50,435 bases of DNA from NCBI GenBank assembly GCA_946631895.1, contig CAMPAN010000001.1, positions 1-50,435 of the forward strand, read 5' to 3'. A model generated the notes under the pieces. That model searched no databases and was not told the origin of the DNA. It saw only the letters and a list, made by a program, of their open reading frames with translations. This DNA is from an uncultured Clostridia bacterium. GTDB lineage: Bacteria > Bacillota > Clostridia > Christensenellales > CAG-138. The position numbers and the translations under genes were made by a program. Every line of letters begins with the position of its first letter. The stretch's first letter is position 1. Positions 14,993 to 23,191 of this stretch are shown one piece after another.

Positions 14993-15923
14993 CGTGTACG
15001 ACGGTTTCGGGCTTTTCGTCCAGTACGTGCGGGTTGCGGAAATACGTTTTAAACAGCTTGAACGACGAAGCCAGATAGAATCCGTCGCAGATACGTTCGT
15101 CGCAGACGATGTTGTAGTCGATGTATTTGCGCTGAACCGGCGTTCCGTCCGGTTTCAGCTCGGTTTTCTTATATTTCGCGCCGAAGGAAAGGAAGACCGG
15201 GACGTTGCCGAAATCATACAGATGATGGAATACCGGCGGAATACCGAGAGATCCCATCGAAGTGATATACATGGATGCGTGGAACGGACTGACATCGATC
15301 AGACCTTTCGGAAGCAAGCCGAAATAGTCCAGTACTTTGATGAACCAGATCGCATTCTTCAGAAGCAGACCGGGTATAAAATTGAAGAACTTTGCGGTGC
15401 TGTCAAAATTGCTGTCCGGATTGACTTCCTTATTTTCATCGATCAGTTTTTGGAGCTTATAATAGACGTCGTCGGCGGTATCGGTCGGAGAAAAATGCAC
15501 CTTGATAATGGTTTCTTCCGCTTCGAGCGTCATTTCACGCTTGATCGTCAGTGCAACGACGATATCGTCTCCGTGTGAAAAAATACGCTGCCCGGAGATA
15601 AAGCGGTTTGCCTGGGGACGCTGGGAAATGACGCGAACATAGGCGGCAAGCAGCAAATGCATGATGCCGAATCCCTTCAGCCCCTGATTCCGCTTTTTGC
15701 GAATGTAGTTTTCCGCCTCGGTGATCTCGATCGACTCGTGAAAATAGACGCTTGCGCCGGATCGGTTCGGCATGATATATGGTGAAACCTTCGAGATCGG
15801 CTGCAGCGAACGCAGCTTGTAGCCGTCCGAACGGTCTCCGAAACGACGTTTTCTCTTCGCCGGTGTTTGCAACGCAACGGATTCCGTCTGTTCCGGCTGT
15901 GTCTGAACGTTCTGTTCTTCCAT
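14982..15923 (-). CDS. Stand-alone 2-oxoacid dehydrogenase acyltransferase (E2) catalytic-domain protein
   Basis: The 313-residue protein resembles the CAT-like catalytic core of dihydrolipoamide acyltransferases but lacks the lipoyl and subunit-binding domains. The C-terminal motif reads DERICDG (residues 275-281), where true E2 enzymes have DHRxxDG, so the catalytic His is replaced by Glu. The N-terminus is a charged, probably disordered tail of about 45 residues. ATG 15923 has GGAGGG 7 bases upstream and a good promoter. No pyruvate- or branched-chain dehydrogenase genes are near. A non-standard acyl transfer or a non-catalytic role is possible. Confidence 0.72.
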   Translation of the reverse strand: MEEQNVQTQPEQTESVALQTPAKRKRRFGDRSDGYKLRSLQPISKVSPYIMPNRSGASVYFHESIEITEAENYIRKKRNQGLKGFGIMHLLLAAYVRVISQRPQANRFISGQRIFSHGDDIVVALTIKREMTLEAEETIIKVHFSPTDTADDVYYKLQKLIDENKEVNPDSNFDSTAKFFNFIPGLLLKNAIWFIKVLDYFGLLPKGLIDVSPFHASMYITSMGSLGIPPVFHHLYDFGNVPVFLSFGAKYKKTELKPDGTPVQRKYIDYNIVCDERICDGFYLASSFKLFKTYFRNPHVLDEKPETVVHDVD

Positions 15924-15951
15924 GGAATTGCCCTCCAAATACCTTTGATTC

Positions 15952-15980
15952 ATTTTAGCAAACACGAATGTACTTGGCAA
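15952..15980 (-). promoter_or_regulatory. Promoter of the E2-like operon
   Basis: On the minus strand TTGCCA (15980-15975) and TAAAAT (15957-15952) are 17 bases apart. Confidence 0.75.
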
Positions 15981-15993
15981 GAGTAATTTGCGG

Positions 15994-16022
15994 TTGCAAA
16001 ACACCTTTTCGGTCGATATAAT
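15994..16022 (+). promoter_or_regulatory. Promoter of the U32 peptidase gene, adjoining the start codon
   Basis: TTGCAA (15994-15999) and TATAAT (16017-16022) are 17 bases apart. Only seven bases separate the -10 element from the ATG at 16030, so the transcript should start at or beside the start codon. Confidence 0.75.
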
Positions 16023-16029
16023 AGCCTTG

Positions 16030-18075
16030 ATGAGCAAACAGAATTCACATAATCCGGAAATACTTGCACCGGTCGGAACCGAAGGATCGCTGGAAGCCGC
16101 TGTTTATGCGGGCGCGGATGCGGTCTATTTCGGCGCGGGCGCATGCAATGCGCGCAGAAATGCAGGACAGTTTACGGGAGAGCGGCTGAAAGACGCCGTT
16201 CGCTTTTGCCATGCGCACGGCGTAAGCGTTCATGTAACGGTCAACACGCTTGTTCGGGACGATGAACGTGAAACCGTTGCCGACACATTGACGGAGATTG
16301 CGGAGAGCGGTGCCGATGCTGTCATCGTTCAGGATCTGACGGTGATGCGGCTGGCAAAGCAGATCTGTCCCGATCTGCTGCTCCACGGGTCGACGCAGAT
16401 GGCGGTCCACAATGCGGCGGGCGTCAAAATGCTCGAGGATCTCGGCTTTTCCCGTGTTGTGCTTGCGCGCGAGCTTTCGATCGAGGAGATCGGAAGAATC
16501 AAGGAACAGACGCATGCCGAACTGGAATGCTTTGTCCACGGAGCGCTTTGTATGAGCGCATCCGGGATTTGCTACCTGTCCGCAATGCTGGGTGAACGCA
16601 GCGGTAATCGCGGCATGTGCGCGCAGCCCTGCCGGCTTCCGTTCGTCTGCAACGGTGCGGAATATGCGCTTTCGCTCAAGGACATGTCGCATATCGCGCA
16701 CTATGATACCTATCGCGAGATCGGCGTTGCGTCTCTGAAGATCGAAGGACGGCTGAAAGCTCCGGAATACGTCGCCGCAGCGGTCGATGCCGTTCGCCGC
16801 GTCAGAGACGGAGAACCGTACTCCGAACAGGTTCTGCGCGATGTGTTTTCACGCGGAGGATTCACGGAGGGATATTACACAGGCAGGCGCAATCACACCA
16901 TGTTCGGCGTTCGGACGCAGGAGGACGCCAAACGTTCGCAATCGGTTCTTTCCGGAATTCGGGAACTGTATCGCGGACCGAGAAATGACGTTCCGGTTGC
17001 GATGCGGATCCGTGTCGCTTCCGGCACACCGGCAACGCTGACGGTCGATGACGGCAAACTTACCGTTTCCGTTTCGGGCGAGGTTCCGGAAATCGCGCAG
17101 CGTACGGCGCTTCGCGCGGAGTCCGTGCAAAAGAGCCTTCGGAAAACAGGCGGCACGCCGTTTGCGGTCGAATCCGTAACCTGCGATCTGGAGGACGGAC
17201 TGATGCTGCCGTCATCTGCATTGAACGCGCTTCGCAGAAGCGGTCTGGAAGCGCTGTACGATGCGCGCGCCGCGCTCCCAAAGCGGACGATTCAAAAACC
17301 CGATCTGTCTTTGCCCGGTTCCCGCCGAAACGGAAAGACAAAACTGTGCGTTCGGTTCGCTTCGTTCGAGCAGTTCTTCCAAGATCCGCAGATCGCATAT
17401 TACAGCCTTCCGGTCGACGTTCTTCTGCAGCATCCGGAATGCATTTCGGATCGCGCGGCGGGCGAAATCCCGGTTCTGATCTACCCAGACGAAGAGCCGC
17501 GGACTGCAGAAACGCTGAAGCGGCTCAAAGAATGCGGATTGCGGTTTGCACTTTGCGATAACATCGGTGCGATCCGTATAGCAAAAGACGCCGGACTGAC
17601 GCCGGTCGGCGGATACGGTCTGAACGTGACCAACAGCGATGCCGTCGAGACGTACCGCAAGATGGGCGTTTGCGCGCAGTTCGTTTCATTCGAACTGTCC
17701 GCCGCGAAAACGAGAGATCTTTTGAGCATGATCCCGCTCGGCATGCTGACCGCCGGCAGGCTTCCGCTGATGCAGCTCAGATCCTGTCCGGCGCGGACCG
17801 ACAAAGGCTGCGGCGCATGCAGCGGACGTCCGGTTTTGACCGACCGGAGATCGGCAAGGTTCCCGATCGCCTGCCGGGAGCAGCGCTATTCCACGCTGCT
17901 GAACAGCGTTCCGCTGTATATCTGCGACAAACAGCTTCCGCCGCTTGATTTGGAAGCGATTTACCTGACGATCGAAACCAAACAGGAAGCGGAAAACCTG
18001 ATCCGGGCAGCCGCTGCCAAAGCCTCGCCGGATTTCCCGCATACCACAGGGCTTGCGTTCCGGAAGCTCCTCTGA
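16030..18075 (+). CDS. U32 family peptidase
   Basis: The 681-residue protein begins with the family hallmark EILAPVGTEGSLEAAVYAGADAV-type barrel start and contains the signature ELECFVHGALCMSASGICYLS. The iron-sulfur-linked cysteines follow in GNRGMCAQPC, with a further Cys cluster SCPARTDKGCGAC near residue 590. Length and the C-terminal extension match the long U32/DUF3656 type. Family members include RlhA, which acts in 23S rRNA hydroxylation, and collagenase-like proteins, so the substrate is unresolved. The ATG at 16030 fits the family N-terminus exactly, has no Shine-Dalgarno site and lies seven bases after a perfect -10 element. A weak terminator follows. Confidence 0.9.
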   Translation: MSKQNSHNPEILAPVGTEGSLEAAVYAGADAVYFGAGACNARRNAGQFTGERLKDAVRFCHAHGVSVHVTVNTLVRDDERETVADTLTEIAESGADAVIVQDLTVMRLAKQICPDLLLHGSTQMAVHNAAGVKMLEDLGFSRVVLARELSIEEIGRIKEQTHAELECFVHGALCMSASGICYLSAMLGERSGNRGMCAQPCRLPFVCNGAEYALSLKDMSHIAHYDTYREIGVASLKIEGRLKAPEYVAAAVDAVRRVRDGEPYSEQVLRDVFSRGGFTEGYYTGRRNHTMFGVRTQEDAKRSQSVLSGIRELYRGPRNDVPVAMRIRVASGTPATLTVDDGKLTVSVSGEVPEIAQRTALRAESVQKSLRKTGGTPFAVESVTCDLEDGLMLPSSALNALRRSGLEALYDARAALPKRTIQKPDLSLPGSRRNGKTKLCVRFASFEQFFQDPQIAYYSLPVDVLLQHPECISDRAAGEIPVLIYPDEEPRTAETLKRLKECGLRFALCDNIGAIRIAKDAGLTPVGGYGLNVTNSDAVETYRKMGVCAQFVSFELSAAKTRDLLSMIPLGMLTAGRLPLMQLRSCPARTDKGCGACSGRPVLTDRRSARFPIACREQRYSTLLNSVPLYICDKQLPPLDLEAIYLTIETKQEAENLIRAAAAKASPDFPHTTGLAFRKLL

Positions 18076-18087
18076 ATCAAAAACATC

Positions 18088-18124
18088 AACGCCGTTCGAC
18101 GGATCTCGCCGGGCGGCGTTTTTC
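18088..18124 (+). terminator. Terminator after the U32 peptidase gene
   Basis: AACGCCG (18088-18094) pairs with CGGCGTT (18114-18120) around a long GC-rich loop that can itself pair in part, followed by a short T run. Confidence 0.6.
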
Positions 18125-18151
18125 ATATCTGCAGCCATCCATGCATAGGGT
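18123..18151 (+). promoter_or_regulatory. Probable sigma-E promoter of the spoIIIA operon
   Basis: TCATATC (18123-18129) and CATAGGGT (18144-18151) are 14 bases apart and match the sigma-E pattern KMATATT and CATACAMT at most of the conserved positions. The spoIIIA operon is a known sigma-E target, and the position leaves a short leader with the ribosome binding site. Confidence 0.6.
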
Positions 18152-18170
18152 ATTGCAGGGAGGGACGAGC

Positions 18171-19094
18171 ATGGAACACTGGAAAAAACAATGGACGGAA
18201 CTGCTTCCGAAGCGCGTTTCCGAAGTGCTGGAGCGCATCGAGGAAGATGCGCCGCTGCTGGAGATCAGGCTGCGCAGAGACGCGCCGATGGAACTGGTCT
18301 TTGACGGAGCGGATCGCATCGTGTTCGGAAACAACGGTACGCCGATGATCTCGGGTGAGGAGCTGAACCGCCTGACGTCAAAACTGATGGAGTATTCGGC
18401 GTATGCATGGGAAAACGAGCGCAGGGACGGATTCATAACTGTTTGCGGCTGCAGAGTCGGACTGTCCGGACGGATGATCCGCTCGGAAGGCAATGTGCTC
18501 GGATTTTCAACGGTCTCCGGCATATGTATTCGTATCGTGCGTGAGGTCAGAGACTGCGCAAAACCGCTTCTGCCGTATCTTATGAACGACGGTACATTTC
18601 TGTCCACACTGCTCGTTTCGCCGCCGGGATGCGGGAAAACGACGCTTTTGCGAGATCTGATCCGGATCAACGCAAACGGATTATACGGCGTCAGACCGTC
18701 CCGCGTCGGCACTGCGGATGAACGCTTCGAGCTGAGCGGCGATGCCAACGGATCGATTCCGTTTGACCTGGGTATGCGTACGGATGTAATCTCCGGCATC
18801 AGAAAGGCGGACGCAATGACCAGGATCGTTTCAACGCTGGCGCCCGAGATCCTCGCGATGGATGAACTGAACGATGCAGCGGATGCGGAAGCGCTGCTTG
18901 AAGCAAGGGGAAAGGGCGTAACCGTTCTTGCAACGGCACACGGAGGATCCGTATCCGATATGCGCATGCGCTGCTCGCTCCGGACGCTCATGCGCGAACG
19001 CGTTTTTCAGCGTATCGTACTGCTCGAAGACGTCGGAAAGTGTAAAGCGATCTATGACGCCGACGGAAACCGCGTCGATGCTGCAGGCGCATGA
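18171..19094 (+). CDS. spoIIIAA: Stage III sporulation protein AA
   Basis: SpoIIIAA is the cytoplasmic secretion-type ATPase of the SpoIIIA-SpoIIQ channel that links mother cell and forespore. The 307-residue product has Walker A SPPGCGKTT, a following DERFEL element in place of the usual DERSEI, and Walker B EILAMDELND. ATG 18171 follows GGAGGG by 8 bases and was preferred to an ATG 30 bases upstream that would precede the ribosome binding site. It is the first gene of an intact eight-gene operon and overlaps spoIIIAB by four bases. Confidence 0.96.
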   Translation: MEHWKKQWTELLPKRVSEVLERIEEDAPLLEIRLRRDAPMELVFDGADRIVFGNNGTPMISGEELNRLTSKLMEYSAYAWENERRDGFITVCGCRVGLSGRMIRSEGNVLGFSTVSGICIRIVREVRDCAKPLLPYLMNDGTFLSTLLVSPPGCGKTTLLRDLIRINANGLYGVRPSRVGTADERFELSGDANGSIPFDLGMRTDVISGIRKADAMTRIVSTLAPEILAMDELNDAADAEALLEARGKGVTVLATAHGGSVSDMRMRCSLRTLMRERVFQRIVLLEDVGKCKAIYDADGNRVDAAGA

Positions 19095-19573
19095 AAACCG
19101 TCGGACTTGCGATGTTGTTCGGCTTGTGCTGCCTGTTCGGGATCCGCATCGCCGCAAAGAAGACGGAACGGATGCATACGGTGAAACTGCTCCAAAGGGA
19201 TCTTCAGATGTTTTCGGAGCGGATCGCTTCCGGTTGCGGATCGCTTGCGGAAATCACGTCGAAGTACGGGATCCGTTTTTCCGGTTCGCTCGACCGGTAT
19301 CTTGACGCATTGTCCGGCGGGGAAACGGAAGAGAACGCGGCGGCGTGTGCGGCAGCTGCGTTTCGAAAGGGAAGTGCGGAAGGGGACGGAATGCTGCTGT
19401 TCCTTTCCGGCTTGTCGGCGTCGGGACGCGCGGATCTTCCGAAGCGGGTGAATGCACTTGCCGCCGCGCTGAACCGAGCGGAAGATGAAGCGGAGGACAA
19501 TGCGAAACAGGCAAAAGCGATCCGTGTTACCGGAGCGCTGATCGGCGCGGGGATCGTTATTCTATTGCTGTAG
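19091..19573 (+). CDS. spoIIIAB: Stage III sporulation protein AB
   Basis: The 160-residue protein has a transmembrane helix at each end (about residues 3-20 and 143-160) and a helical middle, the layout of SpoIIIAB, which resembles the GspF-type platform of secretion systems. It starts inside the spoIIIAA stop (ATGA) and is followed 7 bases later by spoIIIAC. The primary sequence is only weakly conserved in this family, so operon position carries much of the assignment. Confidence 0.92.
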   Translation: MKTVGLAMLFGLCCLFGIRIAAKKTERMHTVKLLQRDLQMFSERIASGCGSLAEITSKYGIRFSGSLDRYLDALSGGETEENAAACAAAAFRKGSAEGDGMLLFLSGLSASGRADLPKRVNALAAALNRAEDEAEDNAKQAKAIRVTGALIGAGIVILLL

Positions 19574-19580
19574 GTGCGGT

Positions 19581-19778
19581 ATGGACGTCAGTTTGTTATT
19601 CAAAATTGCAGGAATCGGAATACTGGTGACGGTGATTGTACAGATGCTTCGGCAGAACGGCAGAGAGGAGCTGGCTACGGTCGCAGCCATCGCGGGCTTG
19701 ATCCTTGCCATGATGCTGGTCGTCTCGATGATCGCGTCGCTTCTTGAAACGGTCCAAAGGACATTTTCTCTGTACTGA
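19581..19778 (+). CDS. spoIIIAC: Stage III sporulation protein AC
   Basis: The 65-residue protein consists of two hydrophobic helices separated by a short polar loop, QMLRQNGREELA, which is the conserved SpoIIIAC loop. It is an integral membrane component of the mother cell-forespore channel. Length matches the family (about 68). Confidence 0.94.
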   Translation: MDVSLLFKIAGIGILVTVIVQMLRQNGREELATVAAIAGLILAMMLVVSMIASLLETVQRTFSLY

Positions 19779-19785
19779 AACTGAA

Positions 19786-20178
19786 ATGGAAAAGCTAATG
19801 CTGATTGCGCTGATCGGATCCGTTACCGCGCTTTTGATGCGGACTGTGCGGCCGGAATATGCGGTTCTGATCGGCTGCGCTTCCGGCGCGATCCTGCTGC
19901 TCGGAGCGCTGTCGCAGCTCACGGGGATCAGGGAAACGATGCAGCGCATCTGCGAAACGTACAGCGTTCCGATCGCAGTGCTCGCAACCGTTGTCAAAAT
20001 TCTCGGCATTGCGTATCTGACCGAGTTCGGCGTAAATGTCGCGAGAGATGCCGGACAGCAAACGATCGCAGGGGGATTGCTGATCTGCGGAAAGGTTCTG
20101 ATCCTGTCGTGTACGCTTCCCTCTGCGGCAGCGCTTCTTGCACTCGGAGCATCATTGATCCGGGAGGCGTCGCCTTGA
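19786..20178 (+). CDS. spoIIIAD: Stage III sporulation protein AD
   Basis: The 130-residue integral membrane protein of the channel has three or four hydrophobic segments and the conserved VVKILGIAYLTEFGVNVARDAGQ stretch (quoted in family form; seen around residues 67-90). I took ATG 19786, seven bases after the spoIIIAC stop, because it gives the usual length. The stop overlaps the spoIIIAE TTG start (TTGA). Confidence 0.93.
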   Translation: MEKLMLIALIGSVTALLMRTVRPEYAVLIGCASGAILLLGALSQLTGIRETMQRICETYSVPIAVLATVVKILGIAYLTEFGVNVARDAGQQTIAGGLLICGKVLILSCTLPSAAALLALGASLIREASP

Positions 20179-21287
20179 GGAGACTGTTGATTCTCGGATT
20201 GATCCTGCTTCTTCCGGCAATGCTTCCGGATCAGGAGGAAACAAGGGAAGGAATCGAGGCGCTGCTCGAAACAGTTGATCTCTCGGAATGGGACGATTGG
20301 TTTCGTAAAGAGAATGGGGAATGGACATCGCTTCCGTCGGAATACGTATATGAATTGTGTATGACGGAACACACGTTCGCATCCGGATTGACGCTTGACA
20401 TGCTCAAAGCCCGATTGCTTCCCTCTGCCAGAACCGCGGCGGTAAAGATTATGATGCTGCTCGGACTTGCAATGATCGGAACACTTGCACAAAGCCTTTC
20501 GGAAGCACAGTCGGTCGGAGAAACGACACGGATTGCTTTTCGGATCTGCGTTTCGTGTACGGTTATCGGTCTTGTTTTTACGGAAATACGTTCGGCATTG
20601 ACGGCAATCAATACCGTTTCACAGACAGGAGAACTGCTTTTGCCGCCGATCATAGGGTTTCTTACCATCGCCGGAATGGAGAATACCGCGCTTTTGCTGT
20701 CCGCAACGCGTTCTCTTATTGCGGATACCGCACTCCGGTTGATCACCGCCTGCGTGATTCCGCTTGCGGCGGCCGGCGGCGTTCTTTCGATCGTCGATAT
20801 GGGAACGGAGAGAATTGCACCGATCGGAAAGCTGCTGCACCGTGCGGCAAAATGGATTCTCGGCTCGATCTGTTCGCTGTTTTTGATCGTGACGGCGGTG
20901 CGATCCGTTACCGCAGGAAGCGCGGACGGTCTATTGATGAGAACGACACGATTTGCGGCGGGAAGCATCCCGTCGGTCGGTTCGCTCCTTTCCGAATCGG
21001 TCGACATCGCCTTCCAATGCCTGCTTCTCGTCAAGAACGCGCTCGGAATCACGGGCTGCATTCTTGTGGTATCAATTGCGCTGAAACCGGTAATTTCCGT
21101 TTGGATGACGCGTAACGCACTGCGGGTATCCGCGCTTCTTTCGGAATCACTGACCGGGAAGCCGTATGCGGAACTGCTGCGGGCGGCAGGGGATCTGCTT
21201 CATATCCTGATCCTGTCGGAACTCGCGGCGATCGGAATGACGTTGATGATGATTGCGCCGGTTTTCGGAATCGGATCGTACGTATGA
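20175..21287 (+). CDS. spoIIIAE: Stage III sporulation protein AE
   Basis: The 370-residue protein has an N-terminal signal-like helix, an acidic extracytoplasmic stretch rich in Glu and Asp, and about seven further membrane segments, as in SpoIIIAE, the largest membrane protein of the channel. The TTG at 20175 is preceded by GGGAGG with 7-base spacing, overlaps the spoIIIAD stop as TTGA, and begins LRRLLILGLILLLP. An ATG at 20109 in the same frame would lie inside spoIIIAD and lacks a ribosome binding site. The stop overlaps the next start as ATGA. Confidence 0.94.
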   Translation: MRRLLILGLILLLPAMLPDQEETREGIEALLETVDLSEWDDWFRKENGEWTSLPSEYVYELCMTEHTFASGLTLDMLKARLLPSARTAAVKIMMLLGLAMIGTLAQSLSEAQSVGETTRIAFRICVSCTVIGLVFTEIRSALTAINTVSQTGELLLPPIIGFLTIAGMENTALLLSATRSLIADTALRLITACVIPLAAAGGVLSIVDMGTERIAPIGKLLHRAAKWILGSICSLFLIVTAVRSVTAGSADGLLMRTTRFAAGSIPSVGSLLSESVDIAFQCLLLVKNALGITGCILVVSIALKPVISVWMTRNALRVSALLSESLTGKPYAELLRAAGDLLHILILSELAAIGMTLMMIAPVFGIGSYV

Positions 21288-21451
21288 AAGAATGGATACG
21301 GATTGCGGTTACGCTTGCCGCAGGAGGAACGATTGCGGCGCTGGCAGAAGCGCTTCTCCCGCATACGGAGATTCGCAAAGCCGCAAAAACGGCGATCGGG
21401 ATCGCTTTTTTGGAATTGCTCGCGACAGAGATCGCAGGCATAATCTTTTAA
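21284..21451 (+). CDS. spoIIIAF: Minimal stage III sporulation protein AF (membrane domain only)
   Basis: This 55-codon gene lies exactly where spoIIIAF belongs. The product starts MKEWIRIAVTLAAGG, has a helix, the junction LLPHTEIRKAAKTAIG that matches the family LLP...KYAKMVVSL boundary, then a second helix, and stops. Known SpoIIIAF proteins are about 150-210 residues and continue into an extracellular ring-building domain. That domain is missing, and only 13 bases separate the stop from spoIIIAG, so no remnant remains. It overlaps spoIIIAE as ATGA, so it is translated in the operon. The assignment rests on position plus the two-helix pattern. Confidence 0.8.
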   Translation: MKEWIRIAVTLAAGGTIAALAEALLPHTEIRKAAKTAIGIAFLELLATEIAGIIF

Positions 21452-21464
21452 GGGAGATACTATA

Positions 21465-22061
21465 ATGCAGAAGAAGGACGGTGAAACGGTGCTGACCCGC
21501 CTAAAAACGCAGGTCAAAAAGAACCCGGGGCTCGTTTATGCGCTGTATGCGGTGCTCGGATTGATCGCCGTTCTCTTCTGCGTAATCGGCGGCGATCCGC
21601 ATTGCGGAGAAAGAAAACAGGGATCCGCCGAAAAGACGGAATCCAAAGCGACGAACAGTTCCGGCAAGGATTCGCTGGAACAGCGCCTTACCGACGTACT
21701 GTCGAAGATCCGGGGCGCAGGAAGGGTTGACGTACTGATAACATACGAAACGAACGGGGAGATCGTAACGGCGACGGTCAGGCAGACCGACGAAGACACG
21801 CGAAACACGAACGGCGCGTCCGGAAGCGAGGCGTCGCGCACGATCCGCGAGGTCACGGAACCCGCAACCGTGGAAACGGAAGGCGGACATGCGCCGATCG
21901 TGCTGTATGAAAAGGAACCGGTGGTGCGGGGCGTGATCGTCGTTGCGGAAGGCGCGTCGGATTTCTCGGTCCGGCAAAAACTGCAGGCGGCGGTGCATGC
22001 GGCGACGGGCATCCCGATCGAACGGATCGAAGTCTTTGAAATGTCCTACGAAGGATCATAA
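21465..22061 (+). CDS. spoIIIAG: Stage III sporulation protein AG
   Basis: The 198-residue bitopic protein has one transmembrane helix (about residues 23-43), a Ser/Lys/Glu linker, and a ring-building domain beginning RLTDVLSKIRGAGRVDVLITYE and ending IPIERIEVFEM. SpoIIIAG forms a large ring in the intermembrane space of the engulfed forespore. The inserted region rich in Thr, Asn and Glu between the two halves of the domain is the segment that forms the beta-barrel in the known ring. GGGAGAT precedes the ATG. Confidence 0.94.
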   Translation: MQKKDGETVLTRLKTQVKKNPGLVYALYAVLGLIAVLFCVIGGDPHCGERKQGSAEKTESKATNSSGKDSLEQRLTDVLSKIRGAGRVDVLITYETNGEIVTATVRQTDEDTRNTNGASGSEASRTIREVTEPATVETEGGHAPIVLYEKEPVVRGVIVVAEGASDFSVRQKLQAAVHAATGIPIERIEVFEMSYEGS

Positions 22062-22082
22062 AAACATCACAGGAGGAAAACG

Positions 22083-22622
22083 ATGAAAGAATTCATTCGA
22101 CGCTGCGGAAAGTGGCTGAACAAACGTGTATTGACGGCGGCAGGGCTTTGCCTGCTGCTTGCGGCGGCAGTGGCAACAAATATCCTTGTAAACCGGAGCA
22201 GGGACGATGCAAAGGAATCGTCGTCACGCGAGACCTCCGCAGTTACGCAGGTTTCCGCGCAAACAAAGCAGTCCGATGCGAACTTTTTTGCAGCATACCG
22301 CGAAGAACGGGACAGCGTCCGCACACAGGAACTCGCGTATCTGGACGCGATTGTTTCGCAAGGTGCGGACACGGAGACGCTCTCGGACGCGCAAAAACAG
22401 AAGCTTGAACTCGTCAATGCAATGGAAACAGAGCTGACAGTTGAAAACCTTGTTCGTGCAAAAGGCTTTTCGGACGTGATCGTCTCGATACATCAGGGCA
22501 GCATCAATGTTGTGGTCGGCGCCGATAAACTGAACGACGAACAGGTCGCGCAGATCCTGGATATCGTGCTTCGGGAGACGGGGAAGAATGCGGAAAATGT
22601 AAAGATCAGTACGACGCTGTAG
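22083..22622 (+). CDS. spoIIIAH: Stage III sporulation protein AH
   Basis: The 179-residue bitopic protein has an N-terminal transmembrane helix (about residues 17-38) and an extracellular YscJ/FliF-like ring-building domain. The conserved stretch SDANFFAAYREERDSVRTQEL and the C-terminal LNDEQVAQILDIVLRETG are typical. It pairs with SpoIIQ across the septum. AGGAGG lies six bases before the ATG. It is the last gene of the operon; I see only a weak hairpin after it. Confidence 0.95.
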   Translation: MKEFIRRCGKWLNKRVLTAAGLCLLLAAAVATNILVNRSRDDAKESSSRETSAVTQVSAQTKQSDANFFAAYREERDSVRTQELAYLDAIVSQGADTETLSDAQKQKLELVNAMETELTVENLVRAKGFSDVIVSIHQGSINVVVGADKLNDEQVAQILDIVLRETGKNAENVKISTTL

Positions 22623-22642
22623 GATGAAATCGTTTTCATGGG

Positions 22643-22671
22643 TTTACTTTTTGGAGCTTTGATGGTATACT
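22643..22671 (+). promoter_or_regulatory. Promoter of the Asp23 cluster
   Basis: TTTACT (22643-22648) and TATACT (22666-22671) are 17 bases apart, upstream of the 22713 start. Confidence 0.65.
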
Positions 22672-22712
22672 GATTCCGTATATAGTAAACCATTGTAAAC
22701 AGGAGGGTTTAT

Positions 22713-23126
22713 ATGAGCGAATATAAGGATATTACCATCGAATCCGACGAGAACAGCGGTAAGATTGTTTTTGCGGAAGATGTCGTTGCAACGATTGCGA
22801 CGCTTGCCGCTTCCGAAGTAGAAGGCGTTTACGGCATGAGCGGCTCCGCGTTTGAAGGAATCGGCGAAAAGCTCGGCAAAAAGAACTATACAAAAGGCAT
22901 CAAGGTCGAAGTCGGCTCCGTTGAATGCGCAGTCGATATGACCATAATTGTCCGCTACGGTTTCCGGATCCAGGAAGTCTGCCGCAACGTACAGAACGCA
23001 GTCAAGAACGCTATCGAAACCATGACAGGACTGAAGGTCGTGCAGGTCAATATCACCGTCAATTCGATCGTTTTTGCGAAAGAAGTTCCCGCCGAACCCC
23101 CGAAGCCCGAAAATCGCGTAAAGTGA
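22713..23126 (+). CDS. Asp23/Gls24 family envelope stress response protein
   Basis: The 137-residue soluble protein shows the Asp23 pattern GKIVFAEDVVATIATLAASEV, the GVYGMSG turn, and VDMTIIVRYG followed by VQNAVKNAIETMTGLKV. Family members assemble beneath the membrane through AmaP, the next gene but one helix away, and YqhY homologues near nusB influence lipid synthesis. AGGAGG precedes the ATG. It is followed by a perfect hairpin at 23133-23154 without a T tract. Confidence 0.92.
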   Translation: MSEYKDITIESDENSGKIVFAEDVVATIATLAASEVEGVYGMSGSAFEGIGEKLGKKNYTKGIKVEVGSVECAVDMTIIVRYGFRIQEVCRNVQNAVKNAIETMTGLKVVQVNITVNSIVFAKEVPAEPPKPENRVK

Positions 23127-23132
23127 TTGATT

Positions 23133-23154
23133 CGTCGAAGCGCATGCTTCGACG
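23133..23154 (+). other. Perfect 9-bp hairpin between the asp23-like and amaP-like genes
   Basis: CGTCGAAGC (23133-23141) pairs fully with GCTTCGACG (23146-23154) around GCAT. It lacks a U run, so it is more likely an mRNA processing or stability element, or a Rho-related or partial attenuator, than an intrinsic terminator. Confidence 0.5.
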
Positions 23155-23191
23155 GACACTTGCGGACAAGCATGGGTAAGAGGTATTTTTC

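Noticed and set aside
21452..21464. A frameshifted remainder of the SpoIIIAF ring domain
   Set aside because: Only 13 bases lie between the stop and the spoIIIAG start, and they are filled by its ribosome binding site.
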